Below, piece by piece: positions 23,801 to 38,800 of a DNA stretch of 64,000 nucleotides. The notes below the pieces were generated by a model. The model searched no databases. It had not been told where the DNA came from and was given only the letters and a program-made list of their open reading frames with translations. The first letter of the stretch is position 1. Each line of letters begins with the position of its first letter. The stretch comes from Stomoxys calcitrans (lineage: Eukaryota > Arthropoda > Insecta > Diptera > Muscidae), in contig NC_081554.1 in assembly GCF_963082655.1 (NCBI RefSeq), forward strand, positions 66,449,018-66,513,017, given 5' to 3'. Made by a program: the position numbers and the translations under genes.

Positions 23801-26800
23801 TACCCTCTCCCTCTCTAACATTTCTTTTACACCCTACCTGGCTTAATTCTTGTGTTTCTCCTTCTTCATTAAACCGCACTCAATGCCAGAGATGGAAAAG
23901 CCAGAAGCACAAGCATAGTACTTTTTGAGGCAGACTTGACTTGTAATTTTGGTACTAAAGCCAAGTGTACTGAGTTCACACTAATTGATTACCAAAACTG
24001 ACGGAGTGTATTTGTCTCCAAAACATAAACAAATGGCAACTATCAACACTCAGCAATACATTAAAATAGAGTTAATTGTTTATTTTTGGCTAAAGTCTTG
24101 TATTGAGATCAATTTTTAGCCTAAACAACTGTCAATACGCATTTAAAAAATGGTGCCAATGAAAATTTAAACAGTGTTTGCCGAAAACATTCCGTAGAAG
24201 TGGTACTGAGTTCTATGAGCATGAACAAGCGACATGTCGCTGCGTTAGTATACATTTTGCTTCAATCACCAACTAGGTCAAAAACAACTCTGCCTCATTA
24301 AGTTTTGTGAATATGGACTCCGCACGAAAAAGTACTAATAATAGAACCCTACTGTTGAATTTCTCATCCCTTCTCAGTACACACTTTTTCATCTCAAGCA
24401 AGGGTCATCGCAAAGAAGGAAAGAAATAGTGTAAGAAGTAAACAGATTATTTTAAATAAAGAGTAGCGCAATTGGTAGCAAAAGATGTTAGTTTTAGCAA
24501 AGTACGAGGTAGGTATGAAAAATTATCTTACAGTGATATAACTTCAAACAAAATTTAGTATTAGGAGTAAAATATTATGTTAATGCAAACTTGCAATGAA
24601 ATTTCTCTAAAGAGGCTAATCTGTTGAACCTTTGACGTGTTGTTTTAATTCGCTACATAATATGCACTTATTTTATACGAAATTTATGCCGGGAGCAGGA
24701 TTAGAATTGACTCCAAATATAACAACAGTAGTGGTATGAGATTGTAGCATGTCTTCTGCTACTTAAATCTCAACAGTAATTTCCGACGAAAACACCTGAT
24801 GTCAAGTCTTGATAACAAGACGGATCCAATATTGTCTTCGCATGCCTGTTATTTGAGTTGGCCATATCCCTTCTTTGGCAAACATATAGGTCCCTTGGAG
24901 ATGAGAAAAAATAATATAAGCTTGTTAGGCTATCCCGTATGGTAAACGTCCTGATTCGGCAGCTATACAGCATTCAGCCAAAAGACTGCTGTCACCTGGT
25001 AAACCTTCCATTCCAAAGAGATCTAAGGCGATCAATAATATTTTGGGACCAAAAGACTTTGCTAATATCGCAAAGGACAGCCTAGTGATGGTCGTTATCA
25101 ACAAGAGAGAAGAAAGGGATTGCCTACCCACGAATATATGGAATGTGGTCACAGCCAGCTTGTACATGTACCGTTGACCTGTGACAGAAAGAATATGTAC
25201 TGACCAATGGAACATACATGGGTACCACGGGATCGAACACATACTTGGGAGACTAAGGGACTGCAATGCCAATATCCTATCAACTGACTGGAAGATTTTA
25301 TAAAGTTGATGGAATCCAGAGGCATATGTTTTTTCCGTTTTCCGATCAGACAGTGATGGTTGTTATTGACGGACGCAATGGCTGTGACGTCTGTTCTAGC
25401 CAGCGACAGCAAAGCGGTAGACCTCTGCAAGTCTAGGTTAGGCCAAATTATTTTGGAATGTTCACAAACAAGCCATCCTTTGGATCCGGCTGAGTATTGA
25501 ACAATAGGTTGAATTTTGAAGCGCTGTCCACCTGACGACAAGATCATATAGCATTATAGGTCTGACTAATGCAGTATACACACACTGCATGAGACGCGGC
25601 TTAAAAACTAAAATTAAGTAAGGAATTCCGTGCTACCTACAAAATTCTTAATTGTTTTCCACAACACTCCCCTAAGTTGGTTCAAGTCTAGTATTGTGTC
25701 TCTACCTAAGTACCGATGTCCTTTAGCTGCGAAAGCCGGACAATGACATAGAAAATGTTCCATCGTTCCAACTATTTTGCATCTGTGAACTCGTAGTCAT
25801 ATGTGTCTCGTTATGACACCAAAGGCTATACTGACACCCCTTACTTGCCTTCAGTAGTAGCCTCGTCCTCTCACGATCCGCATCACCCCATAGGATTTTC
25901 GCCGTCTCACCGACGGTTTCACTATACCACAATGTTACGTTCGCATCCATCGCCCACGCCCTTAACTCGGACTGCGTCGACCCGAAAGGCTTCGGGTTAA
26001 CAGCAGTTCTCTCCTACTTAACCTAATCTATTTAGTTTTCGACATACCCCAGAAGTAATCAATGCTTTGCCTATTCTTCCTTACAGTCTCGAAAATGTCT
26101 TAATACGGCAAGCAATTAGACCGAGTTCACGAATATCCGAAGCTTAACTCCTTCTAATCCAAGCTATACGTTAATAAAAGGGGGTATATTTTTTTTATTC
26201 AAGTATGGCATGTTGTTGTAGCCACATTTTCATGTGGAGGTGGCGATCCTCGTCAAGCTCCTGTAGGTGAGCAAGCTCGTTCCGGTCCAAAAGGACCGAT
26301 AGTTGCAGAAACATGACTCTCCACTCCATGCCGCTGATTGTCCGCGACTGTCGTTGCAACTACTCCGTATGGGGCATTTCACTATCCGCAGCTATGCTTC
26401 TCGTGACAGCAATGAACCCCACACAGATCTGGCATGTTACTAAATGAGTCCTCTTGCCTAAGTTGATTTAATTGGCAGTAGACATCAGAAAGTTTAACAG
26501 CAAAAGTAACCTTTCATGTATTGGGATGCCCAAAAAGTAATTGCGGATTTTTCATATAGTCGGCGTTGACAAATTTTTTCATAGCTTGTGACTCTGTAAT
26601 TGCATTCTTTATTCTGTCAGTTATCAGCTGTTACTTTTAGCTTGCTTTAGAAAAAAAGTGTAAAAAAGTATATTTGATCAAAGTTCATTCTAAGTTTTAT
26701 TAAAAATGCATTTACTTTCTTTCAAAAAATCCGCAATTACTTTTTAGGCAACCCAATAATTTTCACAACCCACAAACTTTTCTAATTAGTTTGAAACCGC

Positions 26801-29800
26801 CTGAAATATTGGTCTAAGGCCCTTTAAATAAATTTATTTATTTTTGGTATTGGACAGTTTGACACTTAAAATCAATCTGATATTGTCCGTCCGTTTTTCT
26901 TTCAAATCCTTTGTGTATTATTCTTCTATATAATCGACTGTATTTCTTTCTCACTTTACATTTAAAGCGCATGCGAACAATTCAAATACCTTTCCCTTTT
27001 CCCTACCTACAACATTTCATTTTACTTTGGTCTTTAATCAGTTATCATTGTACTGAAAACAATTTAACTGCTAACATTAATTTTCATACCATCCCTCGTT
27101 ATATCCAACATTCAACAGCTTGGCGCTGCCGCAACCGTAATGAATCCACAAAAAGAAGTAACCAAAACAAAATCTCAAAAGTTCATAGTATACACGAATG
27201 GAAAGAACGTATGGTCTGTTTTTACATTAGCAGACATCTGTTTGATGGTTATTGTTGTTTTTATTGTGCTTGATCATCTGAGAATGAGCAAGGGAGAATG
27301 TGTGAGAGAGAGAGAGTAAGCCAAACCGGGATTTGTGTGTTTTCATTCTCTGTTTTCGTTTAGTATGCCTTTACTTTGTGTTGTTGTTGTTGTTGCTGTC
27401 TTCAGTAGCGATTCGGTTGTTTGAGAGTATGTGAGCGAAACCAAAGCTGGTCAAATTATCTGTCTGCCAGTCATTCGCAGTTTTTAAATAAGAAAAGTTC
27501 GAAAACTGAAAACCCGTGCGTGAATCCAATTTATTTGTAAATTTTTTTAATGGTGAATTCATATTTTTTCATAAAACAAGTGTTGTTTAAGTGTACGAAA
27601 ACCTTTAGAAGGCATTTGCTTAGATTTTTGTGATAACATTACCTACAGGCGGTTAATTTTCTTATTAGTCATAAAGTGTTAAAGTGCAAATGGTGTGAAA
27701 AAGAGATAAAGGTGAAAGAAAAGAAAAATGGTTTTCCAATAGGAAAAAAGATTCCAAATATCCCTGCTTTAGTGCTCTTACGATTGCTATCTGTCTCTAA
27801 CAGAAGAAAGGAAATCTTGCGAACAACAAGTGAACAAGCCACCGGTAATTATTTGTCGCCAAAAGTCCGTCTGTTCGTCCGCTCTTTCTTCCGTTGGCCG
27901 GTCGCCACACCGGTGGTCACACTCGACTAATTTGCTGCTCATTAAATCTCAACGTCGCGTTTCTGACAAACAGTGAAAAAAACAAAACTCGGTTTTTGCC
28001 AATTATTTGCAGCGTTAATTTTTTGTTCGCTTTCGTTCGGTCGTTCCCTTCTTTATACACTTGGTTGGTTTTTGTGAAGCGTTCACTCGGTTGCTGCTGT
28101 CACTGCCACTGCCCTATTTTGCAGTCGCTTCGTTGACAACTTTCTAATGTCTATGAACTCCAGACAAAGTCGTCGCCGACTCCTCTACTTGATATTGGTT
28201 TTTGTGCAAAATTTTTGACACTAACAAACAAAAATACCAAAACCAACAACAAAAGTGATTCAAAGTATCTGAGAGCAAAGAGTTTAAAGAAGACTACAAC
28301 TTTGGCATCATTACACACAAGAACTTCATTTAATTGAAATTACAGGTAAGCATTTATACACCTTTCACAGCACATCATACCCCTCCCCCACAGCTACCTA
28401 TAATCGATTCAGTTATTCACTCGGAAAGACGATTTCCTCTTGCCTTTTACCTCTTGTCGATGTAGGCAATGAGTGGCTGGTTTACCTTTTTTTTCTCTGT
28501 GGTTGTAATGATGTGTTTGAAATTGTTGTTGCATCCAATTGTTGTTGTTTCTTTATTGTTATTGGTCGTTAAAGGTGGCAGTGTTGCCTTTGCCCTTTTG
28601 AAGTTTAGATTTTGACATTTTGGGTTGCATGTCCGTCTGTATTTTGGTCGTTTGTAGATAGAATTGCAATAAAATAAATTTACCAAAACATGGGAGTGGG
28701 ATGGTTAAATAAACTAGGCATGTGTTTTTCTTAATAACAGGGGCTTAAACTTATGCGAAACTAGTTTGCCACTGTAAAGTTTATAAGGAAAATTGCAGAG
28801 AAAAGGAAATTTTGCATATTCCCATAAAATGTTACCTACGAAAAGAATGGGAATTGCGTTTTGGGGCCTAGACCTTAAGAGCGCCAATTGGGTAACTATG
28901 CAGAATATGGGCGGGCTTGAGTTTAGGTTGAATAGGTAGCCCATCATGAAAGGTGAATTCATTTGAAGGCCAATCCGGCCTATTGTGATATCCTAGTGAG
29001 AAAAGAAGTATGGGTGAAAGAGTAAAGAAAAAGTGTGAAATATGTAGGTGTAGGTATTAAACATAAGAAGAATTTGCAAGAAGAGAGTCGGGGGCAAGCG
29101 ACCCACTAGTAAGCCAACACGTTCATATAAGCATAAGGGTGAGTCAATTCGTCCAGATAAAAAGGAACAAGTAAGAGCGTGCTAAGTACGGCCGAGCCGA
29201 ATCTTATGTACCCTCCACCATGGATCGCATTTGTCAAGTTCTTTGCGCGGTATCTCTTTTTAGGCAAGCAAAGAATAATGAATAACAACTTTATGCTATT
29301 GGATATATATCAAGTTATAGTTTGATTCGGACCATAAATGAATTGAATGCTGAACATTGTAGAAGTCATTGTGTAATATTTCAGTTCGTTCGGATAAGAA
29401 TTGCGCCATGTAGGGTCTCAAGAAGCAAAACTGGGAGATCGGTTTATATGGGAGCTGTATCAAGCTATTGATCGATTCAGACCACATTAGACACGTATAT
29501 TGAAGGTCATGGGAGAAGCCGTTGTACAAAATTTCTGCCAAATTGGATGGGAACTGCGCCCTCTAGAGGCTCAAGAAGTCAAGATCCCAGATCGGTTTAT
29601 ATGGCAGCTATATCAGGTTATGTACCGATTTGTGCCATTCTTTGCACAGTTATAGAAAGTCATAACCGAACACATTATGCGATATTTCAGCCAAATCGGA
29701 TGAGAATTGCGCCCTCTAAAAGCTAAAGAAGTCAAGATCCAAGATCGGTTCATATGGCAGCTCTATCAGGTTATGAACCGATTTGAATCATACTTAGCAC

Positions 29801-32800
29801 AGTTGTTGAAAGTGATACCACAATACTACGTGCAAAATTTCAGTCAAATCGGATAATTACTGCGCCCTCTAAAAGCTAAAGAAGTCAAAATCCAAGATCG
29901 GTTTCTATGGCAGCTATAACAAAAAATAACCTATTTGAAACATACTTAGCGCAGTTGTTGAAAGTAATATCAAAACACCAGTTACAAAATTTCAGTCAAA
30001 TCGGATGAGAATTGCGCCCTCTAAAAGCTAAAGAAGTCAAGACCCAAGATCGGTTTATATGGCAGCTTCACCAGGTTATGAACCAATTTGAATCATACTT
30101 AGCACAGTTGTTGAAAGTGACACCAAAACACCAGGTGCAAATCGGACGAGAATTGCGCCCTCTAGAGGCTCAAGAAGTCAAGATCCAAGATCGATTTATA
30201 GTGCAGCTATATCAAAACATGAACATGTATTGTAAATGGACCAAATCCATTTACAATCTCAACCGACCTACACTAATAAAAAGTATTTGTGCAAAATTTC
30301 AAGCACCTAGCTTTACTCCTTTGAAAGTTAGCGTGCTTTCGACAGAGGGGTGGACGGACGGACAGATGGATGCACATGGCAAGTTCGACTTAAAAAGACA
30401 TGACGATCAAGAATATATACTTTATGGGGTCTTAGGCGCATATTTCGAGGTGTTATAAACAGAATGACGAAATTAGTATACCCCCATCCTATGGTGGAGG
30501 GTATAAAAAGTAAAATCGTACTAAGAGTGGCTGGGCTAAGAGTGGTCGGGCTGATCTTTGTCTAGTTCTTTTCCCGGTATCTCTTTTAAGGCCAACAAAG
30601 GATAAAAGAAAATAAATGCTATGCTATTGGAGCTATATCAAGTTATGGTCCGATTGGGACCATAATAAAATTGAATGTTGAAAACCATAGTAGAATTCGT
30701 TGTGTAAAATTTCAGCCAATTCGAAAAAAATTGCGTCCTTTAGGGGCTCAAGAAGTAAAATAGGGAGATAGGTTTATATCTGAACTGTATCAGGCTATAG
30801 ACCGATTCAGACCATAATTGACACGTATGTTGATGATTATGAGAGAAGTCGTTGTACAAACATTTCAGCCAAATCGGATAAGAATTGCGCTCTCTAGAGG
30901 CTGATGAAGTCAAGACCCCAATCGGTTTATATGACAGTTATATCAGGTTATGGACATAGTTAACACAGTTTTTCGAAATCATGGCAAAACGCCTCATGCA
31001 AAATTTCAGACAAATCGGATAAGAATTGCGCCTTCTAGTGGCTCAAGAAGTCAAGATCCAAGATCGTTTTATAAGGCAGCTATATCAAACCATGGAACGA
31101 TTTGGCCCACTTGCAATCCCAACCGAACTACACTAATAAGAAGTATTCGTGAAAAATTTCAAGCTGCTTGAATCCTTCAAAAGTTAGCGTGCTATCGACA
31201 GACATAATTTCATGCAAATGTTGACCCTGACTGCGCCTCAAACGGTCCGTCCGCTTAGTCCAATTTTGGCGTAGTCTTTCCAACATTTCGGCCGATATCT
31301 CACGAATAAATGCTTCAATGTTGTGTTCCAATGTGTCAATTGAAGTGTGCTTGTCTAAATAGACATGAGCTTTAACAAAGCTCAACAAAAAATAGTGTAA
31401 AAGCGTTAAATCGCACGATCTAGGCAGCCAATTGACCGGTCCCGAACGTGAAATATTCATCGAACTCGCCTCTCAGTAAGTCAATTGTTACGCTTGGTGT
31501 GTGGCATGTGGCACCGTCTTGTTGAAACCACATGTCATGCAAGTCACGCTATTGCAGTTTGGCCAAAAAAAAAACAAATGTGGATATCATCTCACGATAG
31601 CGCTCACCATTCACTATAACTTTGAAGAAGTACGGTCCAATGATGCCACCAGCCCATAAACCGCACCAAATTGAGACTTTTTCTGGGTGCATTGGTAGCT
31701 CTTGCAACGCTTCTGGCTTCACTCTAAAATCGACAATTCTGCGTATTTACGTACCCATTGAGCCAAAAATGAGCTTCGTCGCTTAATGGGCGCGATGAAC
31801 TTTCTTAACAAAACACGCATTTTAAAAATAAAATTCAATCATTTGCAAATTATAGACCAAACTGAAGATGTTTGAAAGTGAAACATAGCACCAAACGTGC
31901 GTGAGCTGTTTAAGCCAGTGTTGCCAAAAAGATAATAGCTTAAAAAGCACCCTTTAGATGAGTTCTAATCCAATGAGTATACATCATAGAAGGACAGCAT
32001 ACACATCCGCAAATTAATTCCTATGCGCATGGGCAAAGGAAAAACATTGAAAAGCACACGTACAGTGTAAATAACTTTGTGCTGCTTCGTTCGGCTGACA
32101 CTATTTCAGAGCTATTTTATTTAGTTGATGTTTGATGATACTCACAAAAAACACAGTTTAGTCTTTTCAAAAGTGGGAATGTGCAAATCACTGGTATACA
32201 TTGATCGCAGGTGTGCCACAAGGCTCTGTTCTTTCCCCTTCCCGTTTTCCTTATTTTCATTGACGATCTATCGGATCAGGATTCGAATCTAGTCTACTCA
32301 TTTGCCGATGACCGTAGTCTGTGTAATTCATATTCATTCTACCATAGGGCCAGTCCTCAAGAAATTGCGGACAGTTGGCGCATTATGAATGAGACGCTCT
32401 CCCAGGATTTGTTGGTAGAGTGAACAGTGTAGACTTGAACGCACAGAAGACGTGGTGCTTTTTCTTGTCTCATACGCGATTTACTGATCCACTTCAATCA
32501 TAGGCATTGAGCGAACAGGTTCTCTTGATGTTCTTGGAATGAAGATATAGTGTGATGTCCGTTGGTCAGAACACGTATTCGAAGTGTCGAATGAACCATT
32601 TAAGTGTTTGGGGTTTCTTAAGCGTTGCAAGAAGTATTTCACTTTATCTGATCTTCTTAATATCTATGCTACCTAAATCTTGTAGAAGATGGAATATAAC
32701 TTTCATATTTGGGCAGGAGCTCCAAAGTCATCCTTGGAACTATTTGACCGGGTTCATCGGAGAGCGATGGTGTGGATTGGAGATAGTAGGGTCTCAAACT

Positions 32801-35800
32801 CTATTGCTTCTCTTTAACATAATCGTAATGTGGGTAGCGTTGTACTGCTCTATCGTTACTTTCATGGTGTGTGTGACGGAAATATTCGTCTTCTATTCCT
32901 GGCGTGAGGGCGGAATACACCAGAAATACAAGACTTGCCAGGAACTCACACCCGTTGGAAATTGATTGGCCAGTTGATCGCATCATGCATTACCGAGAAT
33001 ATTAATTTTTCACCCGAATCATTCGTATGTGAAATCGACTTCCGTCTATTGTCTTTCCCACCAACATTGACGTTCAGTAATTTGAAAAGAACAAAAATAA
33101 AGACTACTTCCTCTTTCCCCCTCTAATTTACAATGTACGCCGTCATATAGCCTACCCCACAGTGTCCTGTTGTAATTACTTTAATAGTACTCAGTGCCCT
33201 CTTATCAAAGGCCAGCAGATCTTTCGTTCTCGGGTGCCATGGTGTTTCGACACCCATGTATAAATCCTCAACTCGCCATCGCATGAGCTGTGGCAAGTTC
33301 GGTCCCAGTAGAGGAACCCCTGTTGGCATATCCGCCATCTCGTTTCCCAGAATACCATCGTGCCGGAATACAAAGTTAGTGCTATGACGTGAGGACGGAG
33401 TATATTAAGACTCCCGAGTCGGGAGTCCCCACATTCCACAACCTCACTTTCCTCGAACCCAAGGTCTTGAGAGCGGTCACATTACCCACGCAAATCCGGA
33501 GTTTCGGGGACTCACCGACATGCCGATGTAGAGTGCCTCGGAGTATACCCCCAATCCAATCCCTGACTTCATCTTGAAGCCATGTGAGAAACGAGGTCTA
33601 ATCAAGCCATTCGCCTAAAACTCCCCCTCATGGGGAAAGCGAATAACGAAGATCTTTCCGCGAAACTATTTGGGTTAGGCAGGTTGACATGTTAACCTAT
33701 GAGGTGGCCTTTCACCACACCAGTACTTCATCTGTCAGCACTCAGGCCCCCACTTCCTACCGAAATTTCTCTCGCAGGAGTGGAAGGCTTTTCGGTTTCT
33801 TTTCTCCGTATTGCTTTCCCAGGACAGTGTCAAATCGAGAACTGGACCCAGATAAATGGGCATGGTGATACCGGCAAAAGACAGGCGTCTAAAGTCTAAG
33901 CTAAGAGCAGCTCCATCTTCGCGAAGGTCGTCTTCGATTCATTTCTCGTCCCATTTAAGATATTAAGCCCCTGAATTCCGCAATTGCTACAACAATTACA
34001 ACATCCATGGTAAGTTTTGTCCAAATCGTTATATAACCTTATATAGCTCACATATAAACTGTCCCGGATTAGTCTTCTACGGCCCCTTGAAGCTCAATTT
34101 TTTTCCTAATTTGGCAGAAATTTTGTACGTAAAGTTAACAACAAAGTTCATTTGTGGAAACTTTTAGCATCATCCTTGAAGTTGGGTTCCTTAGATTCGC
34201 CCCCGCCGAACTTAGCACTTTTTAATTTGTTTTGTAAACCAAACCCTGGAAACTGTTCCAGTCGTCCACATTCTGACAACGTCAAGTATACACTTTTTTT
34301 GTACAAAAGTTTTTTGTACTGTTGAGAATAGAATCTCTGTTCCACCCATTCCATGAATGTGTGTTAACAAACAGCTTTTCGCAATGCACCATAAAAACCT
34401 TCGTACATACAGTGTCATTTAAACTTCAGGTTGGTATAACCATTGTAGGGCACACTAACGCATTTGCACACCATTTCCAAGCCAATGGTCAATGCAACAG
34501 TATGTGTTCATAATGGTTGGTACACGAAATTGACAACGCGCGTTCACATAATCATTGGCGCTCGCTGTCAACACTTTCAACAGCACCTGTTTGTGATTAT
34601 TACACTATTGGTGTAGGATTTTGCATATATACAAGTGTATTGGCTATGTTAAGGGGGTTCAGAATGTTCAAAGTCTCATACTTTATACCTGTATCCAATT
34701 GTTAAACATTTCTCGTATTTTTCTGGTTAAAAAAAAAAAAAAAAACATGGAAAAGGAAAGCCAGAGATCGCCAAACGCACTCATAAAATAGAATAACTCA
34801 TCGTGTTTGTGTAATGGGAGACTTTTTGTTTACAAAATTGCACTACTCCCAAGGCATACACATGATTATATGCATCTTTTGGAAGTTGTATTGATGGCTT
34901 CGACCGCGTAACAACGGCATCGCCTCTCGCTGTTGTTCCGTGTGTCAATGAGTTATTCTAACCAGATGACGAAACGCGTCCCATAGTGGTTTGTGTGTGA
35001 TGATCTCTGGCTTTCGTTTTCCATTGCAAAAAAATCTCCGATCATTGAGCTCGTCTCGAAGGAGAAACAAATGAAAATTGTAAAATTAAAATGATTTTCG
35101 CGCGAACAGGCAAAAACTGGAAATGTAAAATCACTTTTATTTTGATATGTCTCAGCCGCATAGCATTTCCAGCATTTTTCAAAAATCACACTATGAATCA
35201 GCACTTTTTTTTATCCACCACAATATGAGTTAGTTATGCATTTTTTTCAAACTCAGATATTTATAGGCTTTAATGGATATAAATAAATGAAATCACTCAC
35301 CCAAATAGAACAAGTCCTCATAGGTTATCGTTGGTTCCTTTCCTCTCCTCGACAGCAATGAGTTTCTTTGTCTCGTTCTATGCGGCGATATCGTACTGGA
35401 TAATTGCATCAATTCCTGTGGCGCCAATTTCTCGGTAAATATAACTTCACCATCCAATTGCAATTCGAGTCGTCCACGATCCACTGCAATCTTGGCCATG
35501 TGCCAACTACCATCCGTTATGTAACCGCTCGATGGTGTCGACACTGTATCATTGTCTGAGCCCAATAAATTGCTGGCTATCTTCAAATGGCCACTCTCTA
35601 AGCCCAGACCTAAGAATTTGCTATGATCATGTTCACTCCAGAGCAGCAGACCATCCGGTTCAATGGTGGAGAAATTCAAAGAAATTTGTATAGCTTCACG
35701 CGGTCGCACAAACATGGAAGGTCCCTTGCGTTTGTCTTTCATGGGAATTCGAGGTGGTGGCAAGATCAAATAACTGTTGCCACGGAAACTTGGCGTTGTG

Positions 35801-38800
35801 GGTTTACTCAGCGCTGCAAGTGAGAGAGTGGCATGTAAAAAAAATTTAATTATTTGTTGGTAAACATATTGATGCACTTTTTGTGATGGGTATATGAAAT
35901 ATAAAGTGGAGTAATTCAAAATTGAAATATTTTTTTTTGAAGCAGAAAACTTTTTGTTATGATCAGAAAAATTTAGAAATACATTTTTTGTTTTATAGTT
36001 AAATTTATATAACAAAACGAGGTTTTATAACTTGAAAGGACGAACATAACCTGGTATAATCCATACCAATCTTGATCCCTTATTAATTTAAACTTTTGTT
36101 TGTTACATTGAATCAACTGCATTTGTACTTTTAGGGTTAGGTTATAGTGCAAGGCTGCAATCAACCTCCATAAGACGTTTTTGGCCATTGCGATACCATA
36201 GGATTCTTCGTTGAACCATTGGGTGGAGAGGACGTGGTTTTTAATTAGTTCCGCAAAAATCTCCGTAATAGGTACATATTCAGCTACAACAGTATAATCC
36301 TCTAAGCGGTTGGAGGTCTGCATTTGCTTTCAGCAGAGCAGAATGTTGTATGTCCACTAGCCGATAGACACAGGTCTGCAGAGGCCTATGACAAAGAGAC
36401 CTTGGTTTGGGGATAAAGATCTGAAAATATCCAGTGAAAGGCTTCAACATGTATTGAAAAACGTGTTCAACGTAAAGCCTTACAAGTGTCAAAAGGCACA
36501 CCAAAAAAAGTTAGACTCGAATGAGCAAAGGAATTGGTGCACTTGTATAAGCGTGGTGAATTTTCGAAGATGGTGTTCTCTGACAAGAAAAAAATACCCA
36601 CTTGAGCAATTCGTAGACTCCAAAAATTATCGTGTTTCATTAACCGAACATACGTACATTAATTTGCGCCTACGAACGACCACACGAAGTAATGTTACAT
36701 ATCAAGTGATACTACGGACATCTCATGGACCGCTCTCCAATCGTTTTCATCAAGACTGGCGCCGAAGCAAACGCGAGATATTATCGGGTAAACATTTTGG
36801 AAGTTACTTTGGAATAAACTTTTCGGTCGTATACCATGGACGTACCAACAAGACTCGGCACCGTCACATCATTATGCCATGTTCCGAACTTAATTTAGTT
36901 CACATAGTAGCGGTTCAATTTGTCAGATGCCAATCGCATGGGCTTTTCTATTTGCGCCATTTTAGGAGGCAAGAAAAGGACTATAAATATATGCTACCAT
37001 GAGTGCACTGAAGGGATGCCACGGTAGAGCAAAGGTGAGCATGTCCGCCTTCGACGCTGAATGCCTGGGTTCAAACTTTGCGAAAACATAGGATGGTTAT
37101 GTCCTCCGCTTGCTGGCGACATTTGTGAGTTACTATGCCATGTAAAAACTTCTCCCCAAAGAAGTTGCGCACTGCTGCACGCCTTTCGGACTCGGCTATA
37201 AAAAGGAGGCCCCTTAGCATTGCGCTCACACTTGTATCGGAAAGCACTCACTGATATGCGAGAAGTTTGCCTCTATTCCTTAATGGAATGTCCATGAGTG
37301 CTCTGAAGAAAGCAATTCTATGGAATGGTCCAAAATACCAGCAGATTACATTCGTGTAGATTTCAATTCGCTTTCTGACCGACTCAGAGCAATAGTCAAG
37401 GTAAAAGGTAGTTATTTAAGCAAGAGTGAATGGGTTATGAAGTTCTGATAATTTCTACACATTTATGTCATTGGAATCAACAACAAATATTTTCATTTTC
37501 AAGTTTTTTTGCCTGTTAGGGCGAAAATTATTAGGTTTGGTTTGGTTGGATTAAAAAGAGGGTGCTGATGTTAATCCGCCCATGCCACTATGGACATACA
37601 CCTAAGCCACTAATCGGCTTGTTGTGCGCAATAAGAACTATTGTACAAAGTAAGTTGGTTCATGTCTGGTATTGTGTCTCCACCTTAGTGCCGGTATCTG
37701 TTAGACGCGAAAGCCAGGCAATGACAAAGGAATTGCTCCCACGTCTCATAATCTTCACCACATGCCCAATACATGCTATCACTTGCCGTACCGATTTTAC
37801 ACAAGTGAGCTCGAAGTCCCATATGGCCCGTTATGATACCAATAACTAATACTGACCTCCTTCTTACTTCCTTTCAATAGTAGCCTCGTCTTCTCACAAT
37901 TTGGTTCCTGGATTTCGATCTGGATTTTCGCCGTCCTACCTACTGTTTCGCTGTCGACCCGAAAGGCTTCGGGTTAACCAAGCTTATTGACGGCCTTCAC
38001 CGCCAAATCGTCTGCCCTTTCATTACCCCTTACTCCGATATTACCCGGCACCCAACCGATGCGGATTTTGTCATCCTCAGAGAAGGCGTTAATCTCCTTC
38101 TTAAACTGCAAGACGGTTCGTGACCTAACCGTCCTGGTTGTTATTGCCCTTATGGCAACTTTGCAGTCCGTAACGATGTTCACATTCGACGTCCTCGCGT
38201 TAGCATCACACCACCTCACGCATTCCGTGATCGTCCCGATCTCCGTCTGCAGGACCGTATTTTTTTCATGCAGTCTAAAACAGATCTCAGTCCCTGGGTT
38301 CTTAATGTAGACCCCCAGGCCCACTCTGTCCTCAAATCTTGAATTCATTTGTCTAACATGATCTTCCATATGACAATACTAGGATTCAGTCAATCCAAGA
38401 CTGTGCTGCTAGCAGCAGTGCCTCGCAAGAAAATCATTAAATTTTAAAATTTTTATTTGTTTCTCTTTCGACAAGAGCTCAATGATTGGAGATTTTGCAA
38501 CGAATGCCAAAGATTCCAACACACACCAACCACTTTGGGCCGTGTTTCGTCGTTTGGTTAGAATAACTCATCGGCCATATTAGGAGTGGAGGCTTCAAGG
38601 GCCATACATTGGCAGGTCGTACTTATGTCGAATATACCGCGAAAACGTGTCTACTATGTAAGCACAACACAAACACAAGTCTGACACCTTTCTCGCTAGC
38701 TGTTCTTTTCCACCGCATGTATTTTCTTTGTAGTGATAGAATTTTTCTCTATACGACTACTTAGCTTCCATGGTATACACATGTCATTCGTTTTCTGTTT

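Noticed and set aside
27676..27930. 84-codon open frame in the putative UTR exon
   Set aside because: It begins at GTG, not ATG, has low-complexity Lys-rich composition and no recognisable domain.
36388..37002. 204-codon plus-strand open frame
   Set aside because: Transposase motifs (VFSDKKK, YQQDSAPSH) lie in other frames of the same stretch and it runs on toward a SINE, so it is an accidental frame in a dead transposon.
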